A DNA stretch of 64,000 bases from Siphonodentalium dalli (Eukaryota > Mollusca > Scaphopoda > Gadilida > Siphonodentaliidae), in contig CP136068.1 in the NCBI GenBank assembly GCA_032622095.1, positions 121,277,989 to 121,341,988 of the forward strand, given 5' to 3'. The position numbers and the translations under genes were made by a program. This document shows, piece after piece, positions 1 to 10,540 of this stretch. Within the stretch, counting starts at the first letter, position 1, and each line of letters starts with the position of its first letter. The notes under the pieces were generated by a model. It saw only the letters and a list, made by a program, of their open reading frames with translations, searched no databases and was not told the origin of the DNA.

Positions 1-519
1 CCTTTTCCTCTCCTTGATAATTTCCCATTTTACTCCCTTGGTAGATACCCATTTGCTGTCCTTGATAGTTTCCCATTTTACTCCCTCCTTGATAGTTTCC
101 CATTTTACTCCCTCCTTGATAGTTTCCCATTTTACTCCCTCCTTGATAGTTTCCCATTCCCTGTCCTTGGTAGTTTCCAATTTCATGTCCTTGATAGTTT
201 CCCATTTCACTTGTGCCTTGATAGTTTCCCATTTTATTTCTTTCTTGGTACTTTCCCATTTCACTTGTGCCTTGGTAGTTTCCCATTTCACTTGTGCCTT
301 GGTAGTTTCCCATTTCACTGCCATATTGATAGTTTCCCATCTCACTTCCTCCTTGGTAGCTTTCCGTCTCATTCCACGACCCACCTGATTGTGGCTGTTG
401 AAACCCTGACATATTGTGTTGATAACTATTCATTGTATCACCCATTGCTCCATTATCATACTGGTTACCAGTGGTATGCCTTCCATTGTTGCCCCTTCCA
501 CCATACATAATCTGATCAC
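1..519 (-). CDS. Exon of a G/N/Y/Q-rich low-complexity repeat protein (partial, runs off window)
   Basis: Read on the minus strand from a splice acceptor at 520-522 (TTTATTTCAG before GTGATCAG), the sequence is open for 172 codons to the window edge. It starts in phase 2 (GT completes a codon). The first ~60 residues are rich in G, N, Q, M and S (GDQIMYGGRGNNGRH at the start). After that come 14 imperfect repeats of 8 to 11 residues around the core MGNYQG, with variants GTSE, GGSK, GQ and GH between cores. Three consecutive repeats are nearly identical, so they are recent. Such Tyr/Gln/Asn/Gly-rich tracts are typical of prion-like regions of RNA-binding proteins and of some secreted structural proteins. 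No folded domain is visible, so the family is not recognised. The remaining exons lie outside the window (3' side) or could not be found (5' side). Confidence 0.6.
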
Positions 520-548
520 CTGAAATAAAATGTAAACTGAATATCGTG

Positions 549-820
549 TTAACCCTTTCATGATGGGAGCTATGGTGGCACGCATTATAGATCCCATGCC
601 AGTGCATTCTCTTATATATACGAGTCTCCCATATATATATATATATATATATATATAAATTTAAGAGAATGCACTGGCTTACAAGGTCAAGGTAAATATT
701 GTTAGGCCAATGTATTCTCATATATATGTGAGGCTCCCTATGGGACTCACATATATAAGAGACTGCATTGGCAAAGGGTTTTCGCAAAATTTCAGGACGC
801 TCCAGTCATGGAAGGGTTAG
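549..820. mobile_element. TTAA-type MITE, family A copy 1 (double hairpin)
   Basis: Begins TTAACCCTTTCATGATGGGAGC and ends GCTCCAGTCATGGAAGGGTTAG, an imperfect terminal inverted repeat. Inside are two hairpins built from arms like GCATTCTCTTATATA and TATATAAGAGAATGC. The loop of the first has been replaced by a (TA)n run near 630-656. No coding sequence. CCC ends next to TTAA are the hallmark of piggyBac-like elements. The 3' TTAA is degenerate (TTAG). Confidence 0.7.
630..656. repeat. (TA)n microsatellite
   Basis: Alternating TA run inside the first hairpin of the family A element, probably a replication-slippage expansion of the native TATATA arm. Confidence 0.8.
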
Positions 821-1131
821 CCATGATATGTTAACATTCATATGGCACATGTCTTAGCATGTTAGTGGATTAAGCATGACATAAAACTACTAGTACATTA
901 GTACTGTCGACATTATTTTTAAATTCAAGGATGTCTGTCTCCATATATATTTTCCATACTCTAATTCTCTAAATTCCAAACAAAATTTCAAATGATGTGA
1001 TGATCTGTCGTTTTGCGAAATAACTAAGGGTGCCGGTACTATACAGCTGGCAAAAACAACAAATCCTGAACAAAAATTACTCATAGCTTGTGTCACAAAG
1101 AGATCAAATTTCACCTTCGAGTTAAGATTTA

Positions 1132-1394
1132 TCAACCCTTTCATGACAGGAGCTGCACTGGTGCAGCACTAAAGATCCTGCGCCAGTGCATTCTCTTATA
1201 CATGCAAGTCTGCATTGCATATATAAGAGAATGCACTGGCTTACAAGGTCATGGTAAATATTGTTAAGACAATGTATTCTCTTATATATGTGACTCGAAG
1301 CGAGGTTCCCTATGGAAGACTTGCATATATAAGAGAATGCATTGGCACATGGTATTCGCAAGATTTCAGGAAGCTCCAGTCATAGAAGGGTTAA
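1132..1394. mobile_element. TTAA-type MITE, family A copy 2 (double hairpin)
   Basis: Starts TCAACCCTTTCATGACAGG and ends CATAGAAGGGTTAA. It carries two ~60-80 bp hairpins with arms GCATTCTCTTATA/TATATAAGAGAATGC and the family A phrase GCTTACAAGGTCATGGTAAA between them. The 5' TTAA has mutated to TCAA. Non-coding, non-autonomous. Confidence 0.7.
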
Positions 1395-3499
1395 GGTCAT
1401 TACTTGACACTTGTAATAAATGGAGCTTGTATTTTCGGTTCCAGATGTGCTGTTCCTTTTGTGTACATCGCTTTAGTTAACATAAATATGCAGAACACAA
1501 CGATGTCACATTTATTGAAAGTATCGACAATTGTCGGGTATACTTCATATTGTTATTCTGAAATAATGCTGACCTCAGGAAAATTCGTAAAAGTTAGTTT
1601 TAATCCAAAAATTAAATGGTTGAAATATATTATAGCACCCTGACAAAATTAATACAAATGTAGCCAAGAATGCCATTCCCCCCGGCCAAATGAGTCAAAG
1701 AATGAATTGGGCGATTCCTAAATTTCTGACAGGTGATGGGTTTCTCAATGGTGCATTGTGCTTTATTATTTCTAAACGAATGGTGTGGTCTTTTGTTTGT
1801 ATGAATATTCACATTTCATATTTCAAGTTGCCGTCGCTTGATGACAAGGAAATATGACACCAGTAAAGTTTAACCATAACTTATGCACAGAACATACAGG
1901 ATATGCGATCGATATGAACAAAATCTGCTGAGATTTCTTACTTCCAAAGCGTTTAATGGCCAAATTATGCAATACCTTGTAATTATTTTTCTACACAGGG
2001 ACCACTTTGTGGAATAATTATGTGAAACATATTGAACCTGGAATCACTTAGTAATACAGGAATTATTTGATCAAATTTTAGGTACTGAGGAATCTGACTT
2101 TGTATATTATTAATATTATGACCTCATGAGAACTTGTGTTGTGGCCTGTCAGTCATGTGACCAGGTACCATTAAGGACCACAGTGGACATAAGTGAGCTT
2201 TGGCTTGCTTTCTTTGCTCCTCGATGGCAATTGATGGCATGACTTGTCAGACCGAGCATATCCATACATGTGTATATGTCTCCTCTACTTCTCTATCTAC
2301 CTCCATCTCCACCTTTCATTGTCTTACTTATCTCCTGTTATCTTACTGGTATCTGTTAAGCAACATGACAGTCCTGTTGAGGGAGGAGGGTAGGATAGCA
2401 TGGGTCGATTATCATGTTTTTATATAAGGTAGGAGTATGTATTTAGTACGTAGTTACTACTAAGCTGGGTTTATGCACTATCTTGTCTGTCTGCAGAACA
2501 GTCAAGCTGCCTTCCTGTTATATTTATATATCTATATTTTAATATATATGAATGTAACACTCTGTATTGCTCTTTTGTATATGTGCTTATGCTCACCTGT
2601 CCACTTGTTATGCACCATTAAATAATTATCTATCTGTCTATCTATCGCACTCGCAACGTAATACGATCATGCTCATAGCAGTCGTCAGGAATATATAGCT
2701 GATGAAACGCCTTAATTTCATTTTGCAAACTCCCGACAGAAATTCTCTGGACACAGCATATTCTTACTACGCTCAGCTGTAATACAACATGTTTTGTTAA
2801 AAACATGTATTGGTAGGTAATGCTCAACAAAATCTACCCAGTGCTGTAAAATGCAATACAAATTAAAAAAATTAAATCGACCCCTGGCCAGTTTCTTAAA
2901 GGATTGCTATCCTGATGAATACGACAAAACACTATCGGAAAGCCACCCCTATTATTATGATCACAATGATCCAAGTCCCCTAACAATAGCGTAATAAATA
3001 AGCTGAAAAATAAATAAATAATACCCCCACCGGTTGTTAGCTATCTCCGTCGCAAATCCTCATATGACGTCAAATGAGTAGACTAATTAAAAACACGGAA
3101 TCGGAATCGGAGTTGGAGTTAATTGTGTCTACCTATATGATGTCATCTGAATGGTGATGTAAAATGTGGAATCGACATGAGCATGTGAGCATAATGGAAT
3201 TACTGCGGGGATCAATAATATTGTGTATATGTGGTGAATTGTCATCGCCCGGTGAGTTATCTTCACTTGTGATTTATCATAAGAGCTGTTTGGAAAGTTA
3301 TTGTTTTCACAAAAATATAGAAGGCCAATTGAGCGGGGTAGTTTAACACTGTCGTGTCAAAAATAAAGCTAATAAAAACACGAGCCGACATGTGAACTCT
3401 ATTCGGATGCGTGTTCACAATGTTGATTAATTTTTCATATACATGCACTTGGAGTGTCCCGTATATTCACAATCATGTTTCGTTCCTTCATTCGTGACA
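1395..3499. other. Intergenic or intronic stretch without recognised genes
   Basis: No supported exon is seen on either strand. A short TCTA-type microsatellite (TATCTATCTGTCTATCTATC) lies at about 2624-2645. The rest is unremarkable AT-rich sequence. Confidence 0.5.
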
Positions 3500-4560
3500 A
3501 TGCCAAATAAATGCAGCGTTTTCGGCTGTGGCAGGTGACTCTCAATTAGGAATAATTCTACATTCATTTCCAAACGATGTTCAGTTACGTAACATTTAAA
3601 TTTGGTGGGATTTCTGTGGGAAACCTGTTACACAAAAATAGGGGTAGGAGGTACTGTCGCGATACGATACGTATCGCGATATGCGGGTCGCGATACAATA
3701 CGTATCTAGATACGTACCCTAGTATTTCTGGATGCAGCCCTTCATATGGAATTCATGAATTGGTTGAAAAAAAACATATATTCAATCATAGTCATTATTT
3801 AATAGTTCATTATTTGATTAATCCTTCAATACCAGCTACTTCAGTTCATTGGAATGTTTTATTTAAGGCCAAGGTCGTATGGGATTACACGACTTTCAGG
3901 TACAAAAATATACCACGTTTGTTGTTTAATTCATTTAAATACAGTCCAGGGGGAGTAATCCAAAAATACCACGTCGGAAGTTCGGAACGCTGTCTGTATT
4001 GACGCAGTTTACTACGAGTCTTGCGATGAGACACGTTTATGTCAATTGGGTATCGGTGACTGTTAACAGGAATGATTTAATTCTCTAATATGCAGTTCAA
4101 GTCCGATGAACGACAAATGATTAGCACGACATACATTTTTAGCCTTTTGGCGACATCATTTCTATGAATGAACTCTTCTGTGTGCCAACGGTGACAATGG
4201 TATATCAATCTTTACACAAAAACAACAACGCCCACGCATATGACCGACGAACAGGTAGCTGACCTATTTAATCGGCGCTTTGAAGTAGAACGACTTGATC
4301 ATGCTTCTTTGCAAGTTTGCATGCCGTTGTATTTAATTCTTATTCTCCTGCGTGAATATAGCAATTTTAAAGAACGAATAATGGATAATAGATAAATAAA
4401 ATTGTGTATCGCGATGCACGATTTTTTGGCTATGGAACCGGTGCGTGTATCGTAGAACTCTGATTCGCGATACACCGGTGATATCTCGCACCCCTACACA
4501 AAAATGGCCCAGAAATTGTTCCGTCCACTTCGTTTTGAGCACAACGTGAATACACTTGGC
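3500..4560 (+). pseudogene. Decayed THAP-domain sequence, split by a hAT insertion
   Basis: From the ATG at 3500 the frame reads MPNKCSVFGCG, the C-x4-C start of a THAP zinc finger. After a short corrupted stretch (stop at about 3536) it continues LHSFPNDVQLRNI, matching the FPxDxxLRxxW part of THAP domains. Across the inserted element at 3639-4496 it resumes with KWPRNCSVHF, the closing C-x2-H-F. Stops in frame (at about 3536 and after RNI) show it is dead. THAP domains bind DNA and occur in host proteins and in P-element-type transposases; this fragment cannot tell which was the source. Confidence 0.6.
3639..4496. mobile_element. hAT-type non-autonomous DNA transposon (858 bp) with 8-bp TSD
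   Basis: The element begins TAGGGGTAGGAG and ends TCGCACCCCTA. It is flanked by a perfect 8-bp direct repeat CACAAAAA at 3631-3638 and 4497-4504. Both ends are rich in TATCGCGATAC-type palindromes, common in hAT termini. No transposase motif is visible and internal ORFs are short. It sits inside the THAP relic, so it is younger than that sequence. Confidence 0.85.
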
Positions 4561-4752
4561 CCAAACAGTGGCTACCAACGACAACTCAGAAGAGATGCAA
4601 CACCCACATTAAACATCCGACCAGCGTATGCATATACCAAATAGAGAGCATTTAATTTTACAAGTCGGGCATGGTTACGAATACATAAAATAGCAGTAAT
4701 AAAGTGGGAAGTATATTGATGAATAATTTAGTAAATATTCACAATTATACTA

Positions 4753-5008
4753 TGTCGAGTCCCCACTTTTCTTCACCATGACTCAATAAAGAGCGTTCCA
4801 TGTTAAGCGTATTCCTGATATGGTTCAAATAAAAAACGTTTAATAAACCGGAAATTGCTATGAGTTTGATGGGTATATAAAGCATATATATCGAAAGTTT
4901 GTGTATATGTATTTACATGTATTGATGTAATTAGTAAATATTCACGATTGACAACTATTTTAAGTCGAGTCCCCATTTTCCTTTACCATGACTCAATAAA
5001 GAGCGTTT
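4753..5008. repeat. Dispersed direct repeat pair
   Basis: The phrase GTCGAGTCCCCA followed by CACCATGACTCAATAAAGAGCG occurs at about 4754-4796 and, slightly changed, at 4966-5005. Each is preceded by AATTAGTAAATATTCAC-type sequence. Confidence 0.6.
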
Positions 5009-5378
5009 ATATGTATAAAATATGTATAAAAAGTCGAAACTCGTAGAAGCTTATGGCTGTCGTTTTGTTTTGATAGTAACAGGAATTCCCCTAAATCACT
5101 ACGTCATTGTCACGTATTAAGTCATTTGACCGCACCGACCGCTGATCATGTGACTTCAATCACATGACTTCGTCTACAACATGTATAATAAAGAGCGTTT
5201 ATATGTATAAAATATGTATAAAAAGTCGAAACTCGTAGAAGCTTATGGCTGTCGTTTTGTTTTGATAGTAACAGGAATTCCCCTAAATCACTACGTCATT
5301 GTCACGTATTAAGTCATTTGACCGCACCGACCGCTGATCATGTGACTTCAATCACATGACTTCGTCTACAACATATTA
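4995..5378. repeat. 192-bp tandem duplication
   Basis: The block starting AATAAAGAGCGTTTATATG is repeated with an offset of 192 bp and almost no differences (4995-5186 and 5187-5378). Each copy ends in an internal palindrome, TGTGACTTCAATCACATGA. Confidence 0.85.
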
Positions 5379-5436
5379 TGTTGTTGACGTACAACATATT
5401 ATGTTGTAGACGAAGTCATGTGATTGAAGTCACAAG
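5344..5436. repeat. Foldback around ACAACATATTATGTTGT
   Basis: The second tandem copy ends CACATGACTTCGTCTACAAC and is followed by its inverted partner TGTAGACGAAGTCATGTG. ACAACATATTATGTTGT palindromes lie between, giving a strong hairpin. Confidence 0.75.
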
Positions 5437-5639
5437 ATCTTTGGAATTGTTTTTTGTTTATAAAAACCGAATTAGCGATCAAACACAAGATTATTTGGGC
5501 AAATTAGACATTTTAATTATATAATATAGGTATGTTGAAAGAAAATACTAAAAAAAATTCAGAATAATATTCCTTAAATAAAATAACCTCATTTTATAAG
5601 CCAACAAGACAGATCGAAAAATCGCCGTTATATGACAAT

Positions 5640-5774
5640 CAGGGACGCCAGAAGCACCAAAGAGCAAGGGGGGCAAACCAGTCAGGAGGGTACTTTCGGG
5701 TACCCACTGGACTCCTCTGGGTCAGGGCAAGAAGACAAATGTCCCTGCATGCCCCCCCTTCTCTGGCGTCCCTG
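5640..5774. mobile_element. 135-bp hAT MITE with perfect 8-bp TSD
   Basis: Terminal inverted repeats CAGGGACGCCAGA and TCTGGCGTCCCTG enclose 135 bp. The flanks are the direct repeat ATGACAAT (5632-5639 and 5775-5782). A CAGGG end plus an 8-bp duplication is typical of the hAT superfamily. No coding capacity. Confidence 0.88.
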
Positions 5775-6582
5775 ATGACAATATATCTGGTTGTCATATC
5801 GGTTGACAATCATGTCTTCAGCCAAAACGGGCTGTCAAGCCATCATCAAATTGTCCCGATGTATCGCTGGTGGAACCTAAGGGATCATTCTGTTCGTTAA
5901 CGCAATAAACGGTCACATCCACAGCGTTATGTTGCTTCGACGGTCATTTCCACCGCGTTGAGGAACATTTACATTGCAACCGCGTTGAAACAATGTTTGT
6001 TCCACGTTGCATTAACACTAGAACCGCGTTGATGCAGATGGTCTCATGACATGAGTCATGGTAAAATTTTTATAACATTAACAATATTAACATTGATCCA
6101 ATCAGCATTACTGATTCATCATGCATAAATTACTTACAAATTAGAGTTTGCAAGGAGCGATGGTTACCCGCTCGTCTTCGATTCGAAGTTCGAATGCGAC
6201 GGCGAGACGAGACTTGAGAGGTCTCTGAGACTCTCTGAAGACTGTTCTGACGTTTGTTTTGACTCAAAATTTGTAACTAATGTAAGACTTGAGAGTGAGA
6301 CTTGAGTCTGAGCGCTTTGACTGGTTACAGTTGTGACTTTGCGTTCTTGGGAAATAACATCAAACAATCGTGCACCTAATGGTCACAACAACAATTTTAA
6401 TGACGCTATTGCTGAACATAAGTCGAAAACATTCGTGGAAATACGCCATTATTTTACCAAAATTTGCTGTGCGTAAAATGCCAGAGACTAAAGGTACATC
6501 GCCTCTTTCGTAACCATATTTTTTATAATTTTGTTTGTTTTCGTACCCACACATGGGTGAGATAATGTCAGGCGGAAAAAAG

Positions 6583-6700
6583 TACATATCTCGAGAAATA
6601 ACAGACTTCAAAAATCGATATATGATCATTCTGAGCTTTGATGACTCGAACACAAAGAAATGGTAATTCACGGGTGTTTAATCGGATAGTGCATCTTTAA
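6583..6700. mobile_element. Fragment of family C element
   Basis: The run TCTCGAGAAATAACAGACTTC, then GATATATGATCATTCTGAGC and a tail ending GATAGTGCATCTTTAAA, matches the 3' part of the family C element at 48951-49373. Only this end is clear; its 5' limit is uncertain. Confidence 0.5.
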
Positions 6701-6758
6701 ATCCATCAATGGCGACACACTATAAAGTGTAAGCCGAGGCCGTGCCCGGCTCCATTTG

Positions 6759-7088
6759 AATAAAAGGTGGAAGCGGGGTGTTATGTGGCGTTTGGTCCGT
6801 TGTTTCTCAATGGATATGAATGAAATTTGGTATATATGTCCGGGCTGAGACATGGAATACACTACCGTTTGAATTGTTTTTAAATTCACAAATGTGTTGA
6901 TTTTATTTAACTTTTTCGTTCTAGAGCACACTAAAAAGTGTAAGCGACTCGGCTCCAAAATAAAAGGTGTAAGCGGACTTGATGTCGCATTATCTTGTTT
7001 GTTTATAAATAGATATGACTGAAATTAGTACATATGTCCGGGTTACGACATGGAATACATTAACGTTTGAATTGTTTTTATATTTATT
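6759..7088. repeat. Two diverged direct repeats of ~200 bp
   Basis: AATAAAAGGTGGAAGCGG...ATATGTCCGGGCTGAGACATGGAATACA is followed ~200 bp later by AATAAAAGGTGTAAGCGG...ATATGTCCGGGTTACGACATGGAATACA, each ending GTTTGAATTGTTTTTA. Origin not recognised. Confidence 0.7.
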
Positions 7089-7294
7089 TTAAATGATAAC
7101 TTTATTTAGTCATAATACATATATGATCATATATAATAAACACATAAAATATAATTTAAATAAATATATGTCACAAGTGGCCTTAGGCGCTCCTCGTACA
7201 TTGTCCTAAAACAATATATGAGACGATTATCGCCAGTTTTCGTCGCGATATATTCAATCCGAGATCAGGCAGGACAAAAAAAACTTGCGTTCTC

Positions 7295-7311
7295 GGGGGG
7301 GGGGGGGGGGG
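7295..7311. repeat. Poly-G run (17 G)
   Basis: Uninterrupted guanine homopolymer followed by TGGGG. It is a likely quadruplex former, and its length is prone to sequencing error. Confidence 0.9.
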
Positions 7312-7929
7312 TGGGGTCGGGTCCCAATAATTAAAAAAAACAAAAATTTCAACCTTATATCCTGGGTTTACCTTTACGTGTATTCAGGCAACCTTCATTT
7401 TGACTTTCCGTTACCACCATTCAACGTTTGGCTACGACGTTATGAAATGATGATCATGAGAGACACTAGTTGGTGGACCCAACTATTCAAACAGAGCTAA
7501 ACGCTCTCGAATATGGAGCTTGGCTCTGATTATAAACGTCAGGTTTACGGACTAGAGTTATACTTTAATTTTGACTACACGCGGATGATATACGTTATCA
7601 ACACAATTAATGACAACACAAGATGAACTTAATATCTAGTTGTAGACCACAGAATGTCCATTTTAGCTGCCATTTTCGGTGATTCTGTCATGACGTTCGT
7701 AATCACTCCTGTATGGAGTGGTTACGAAAGTGAGTTCCGTTTCTAGAGGTTAGGTTACGTGTTTTATCAAAACCTATTGATTTGAATTTCCTATTTTCGT
7801 GTTAAACTTAATGTCAAATCGAGTGCCTGCACTGGAGACAGAACCTACTAGGTGTTGTACATAATGCAAAGTTGTAACATATATAGACATTAATAAATAT
7901 GTTATATACTAGTGATGTACATGTATCAA

Positions 7930-8188
7930 GTGTTATTGTCCGCCGAAATTCCGTCGGAGGACTATAGTATTGATGACCCCTTCACCCTCGTCTGTGCGTC
8001 CGTGCGTCGGTCCGGAACATTTTCAGAGCCTGTGTTCTGTCATTTTCTGGTATTTTTTTTATAAAAACTTGGCACATATATCAACCAGCATGCGCACCTG
8101 CGATTTTGAGTTCAGACTCATTTTGGCAGAGTTATTGGCATTTTTCAACAAAGAGTCAAAGAATCGTTGTATTCTTTGATCACTGACA
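7930..8188. repeat. Dispersed repeat, family J
   Basis: It starts at a small hairpin (CCGCCGAAATTCCGTCGGAGG region) and contains AACTTGGCACATATATCAACC and GCGATTTTGAGTTCAGA. Related sequence occurs at 16812-16960 and 17995-18070. It continues after the MULE insertion (TTGATTCAAGGTGTTGTAAT at about 9198). Common in molluscan-type intergenic DNA; class unknown. Confidence 0.5.
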
Positions 8189-8197
8189 CTATTTCGT

Positions 8198-9189
8198 GGG
8201 AACGGGACTACCCGCCCCCGAGACAACCCGCCCCTATGCTATTTTGGGGGCGGGTTGTCCCGAAATTTTTAAGAGTGATTATATTCTTTTATGATATATT
8301 ATTACAGATTTTGATCAACAAAACATGTGTTTATTCATTAATTATGTCAATGCCTGGACTGGGATAAAGAATGACACGATGTTTTCACAACTGAACGGCA
8401 CATAGGGTAAGTGAAGACTAATTAAAACGGGTGCTTTCAAAACAAACAATTGATGCAAATGGTTCATTATCACAGTGTACTGGGTATATTAACTCTTGAG
8501 TGTGGGACATCTGCGAGGTGTGTACCACTGTTATACTATATACTCTCTTAAACATGGACAAACAAACAACTATTATACTGCATAACTAAAAAATAAATAT
8601 ACTTTATATATTACAAATATTCTAAATTCTCATAAATTCTATCATAGACAAACAACTATTATACTTTATATATTAAAAATATTCTAAATTCTCTTAAATT
8701 CTAACAATTGTTTTCTATTTTACAGCGGCTTGGAAAGCTGTGAAAGAAGTATATATTTCCAGATACAGATGCTGCTTCCATTGGACGCAGGCCGTGAAGA
8801 GACACACATCAACCGTCGGCCTTAAGACGGCATATGGTCAGAAGGGTCCATTGCACAACTTCATCCGTCAGCCCCAAATTAATCATTGTTCGTTTGTTAA
8901 ACTTATTTTTAATCTTCGTTCATATTCATTCATTCCGTTTTTAAATTTCGTTCATTAAACTTCGTAATAAATAAACATATTAACGTTGATGCATTTTTGT
9001 GTTCATAAGTTATATTATATTACATGTGCATTTATTGTTGTCCATGTTGTTAAATCAAATAAAAATCCCCTCACACCTCCTAATGAGCCACTGATTACCG
9101 CTAATTGATTTTTGGGGGCGGGTTGTCCGGGGCGGGTGTCTCAGAGTGAAAGGGGGCGGGTTGTCTCGGGGGCGGGTAGTCACGGACCC
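8198..9189 (+). mobile_element. MULE (Mutator-like) DNA transposon, defective, with 9-bp TSD
   Basis: The 992-bp element is flanked by the perfect 9-bp duplication CTATTTCGT (8189-8197 and 9190-9198). The GC-rich ends are inverted: GACTACCCGCCCCCGAGACA at the left and its complement GGGGGCGGGTAGTC at the right, with further GGGCGGGTTGTC blocks subterminally at both ends. Nine-bp duplications and long inverted ends are MULE hallmarks, and the internal transposase remnant (8726-8890) agrees. It has inserted into a family J repeat. The interior is AT-rich and mostly non-coding, so the copy is non-autonomous. Confidence 0.85.
8726..8890 (+). pseudogene. MULE transposase fragment
   Basis: After a good acceptor (TTCTATTTTACAG) the frame reads AWKAVKEVYISRYRCCFHW, then TQAVKRHTSTVGLKTAYGQ and HNFIRQ. 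The spacing CxxHW-xQAV-xR...GL..AY is the signature region of MULE-type transposases. Only this one exon-like piece survives; flanking catalytic parts are absent. Confidence 0.6.
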
Positions 9190-9439
9190 CTATTTCGTTG
9201 ATTCAAGGTGTTGTAATAATTTGCTTGACCCTCGGCACGTTAAACACTAGATACTGTCCTGGGTGCTTCATATAAAGTTAAACCAACTGCAATATAATAA
9301 CGGGAACAGGACTAGTGAGATATATATGTAATTATATATAGTTTATTTACTCAGACACAATATGTGCAACATGAGACAAGAATAAGATAAATAACATGGA
9401 TAAATTAACTCACTATACAGAAAACAACACAAATATAAG

Positions 9440-9595
9440 CATCACCCTTCATCACCATCAGTGTCGTCATCGTCTACGTCATTATAGTCATCATCATTAT
9501 CGTTATCATAATCAACATCAACGTCACTATCACCAGTATCACCGTCGTCATCATTATCATTATCATCATCATCATCATCATCACCATCGGTATCA
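9440..9595. repeat. Trinucleotide-rich microsatellite (ATC/TCA)n
   Basis: Imperfect CAT/TCA repeats, purest at about 9544-9590. Read on the minus strand this is a (GAT)n tract directly downstream of the retrotransposon stop at about 9621, so it is probably the 3' tail of that element. Confidence 0.8.
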
Positions 9596-9620
9596 TCGCC
9601 TTGGTCGAAGCTGTATAATA

Positions 9621-10480
9621 TTAATTGCTGTGCTCGGTTAACTTAAGACCCTTATTTATGAACATCGATAGGTTGCGCAATGTATTAATATCGGTTTCGT
9701 TTAATAATGCATAACACGATTCTTTGGACACGACTTTTCGATAACATTCTGGTAAATATTTAATTCTAAGTTCACGGAGATTAGGGCATTTCATCAGGAA
9801 ATGATACTCGTCCCCTTGTTCCACTTTGCATATGCTACACAATGCATCGTTGGTAGCCACTGCTTGTTTGCGCTTTCCTTTTTTCCATCGAGTCACTTCT
9901 ACAGCAAGTCTATGATTTGCTGTCCTCAGTCGTTGTATATGAATACTAAATGAAAAGTTCAAAGTGTAACATTTGGAAAAAGACGGTTTATCTTTCAAGT
10001 GGGTATAAAATGCCCCCCCTTGATGATTTTGTAACGTCATCAGTCCACATTATGGGAAAGTTGTTTATCAAAGCCTTATGTAAGCTACGTACCATAATCG
10101 GGGTAAGTGAAGATTGATTTTCCCACGCCCATGTAAATCCAGTTTGAGTCAGTGTATTTTTATAAAGGTCAATAATTTTGAACTGTTTGCCGAGTGTACT
10201 CATTTTATAAACAAGAGTATACAATTTCGCAGCTATTCTCTCTTGGTTGGTACTATCAACTAATTTGGACCAAAATGATACCATGCGCTTTTTAATCTCG
10301 ATATCTAGAGGCCATCGTCCAAGTTCACCATATACTATGTAATTTGGCGTGCTTGATTTCATACGCGTTAATAATTTGCAAAATTTCAAATGCACAGCTT
10401 CTATAGTCTTGGTGTTTTCAAATCCCCAGACTTCACACCCGTATAATAATATCGGTTGAATCAAGTAATCTACCCGCCCC
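9621..10480 (-). pseudogene. 3' end of a non-LTR retrotransposon ORF2 (reverse transcriptase C-terminal region), frameshifted
   Basis: On the minus strand the upstream part (from about 10480) reads IQPILLYGCEVWGFEN, the conserved block after the reverse transcriptase core in CR1/RTE/Jockey-like elements, then TPNYIVYGELGRWPL. The downstream part (10040 to 9621) contains a zinc-knuckle-like C-x2-C-x8-H-x4-C in ALCSICKVEQGDEYHFLMKC. The two parts lie in different frames, and the shift coincides with a run of seven C on the plus strand (about 10013-10020), so a single indel there is likely. The fingers/palm and endonuclease are missing (5' truncation, normal for target-primed reverse transcription). 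The (GAT)n tract beyond the stop fits an RTE/CR1-type 3' tail. Confidence 0.8.
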
Positions 10481-10540
10481 GAGACAATTAACCGCCCTTC
10501 TGCTTTTTTCGGGGCGGGTTGTAGAGCCCGAAGCCGCCAT
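10470..10540. mobile_element. MULE terminal fragment (65 bp)
   Basis: CTACCCGCCCCGAGACAATT and GGGGCGGGTTGTAGAGCCC match the left end of the MULE at 8198. The fragment abuts the truncated retrotransposon, so the retroelement's upstream boundary is this junction. Confidence 0.6.

Noticed and set aside
14-388. Plus-strand ORF rich in IVSHFT repeats
   Set aside because: It is the antisense of the MGNYQG-repeat exon, which has a splice acceptor and protein-like flanks on the minus strand.
9396-9641. His-rich 81-codon ORF
   Set aside because: It is a translation of the (ATC)n microsatellite.
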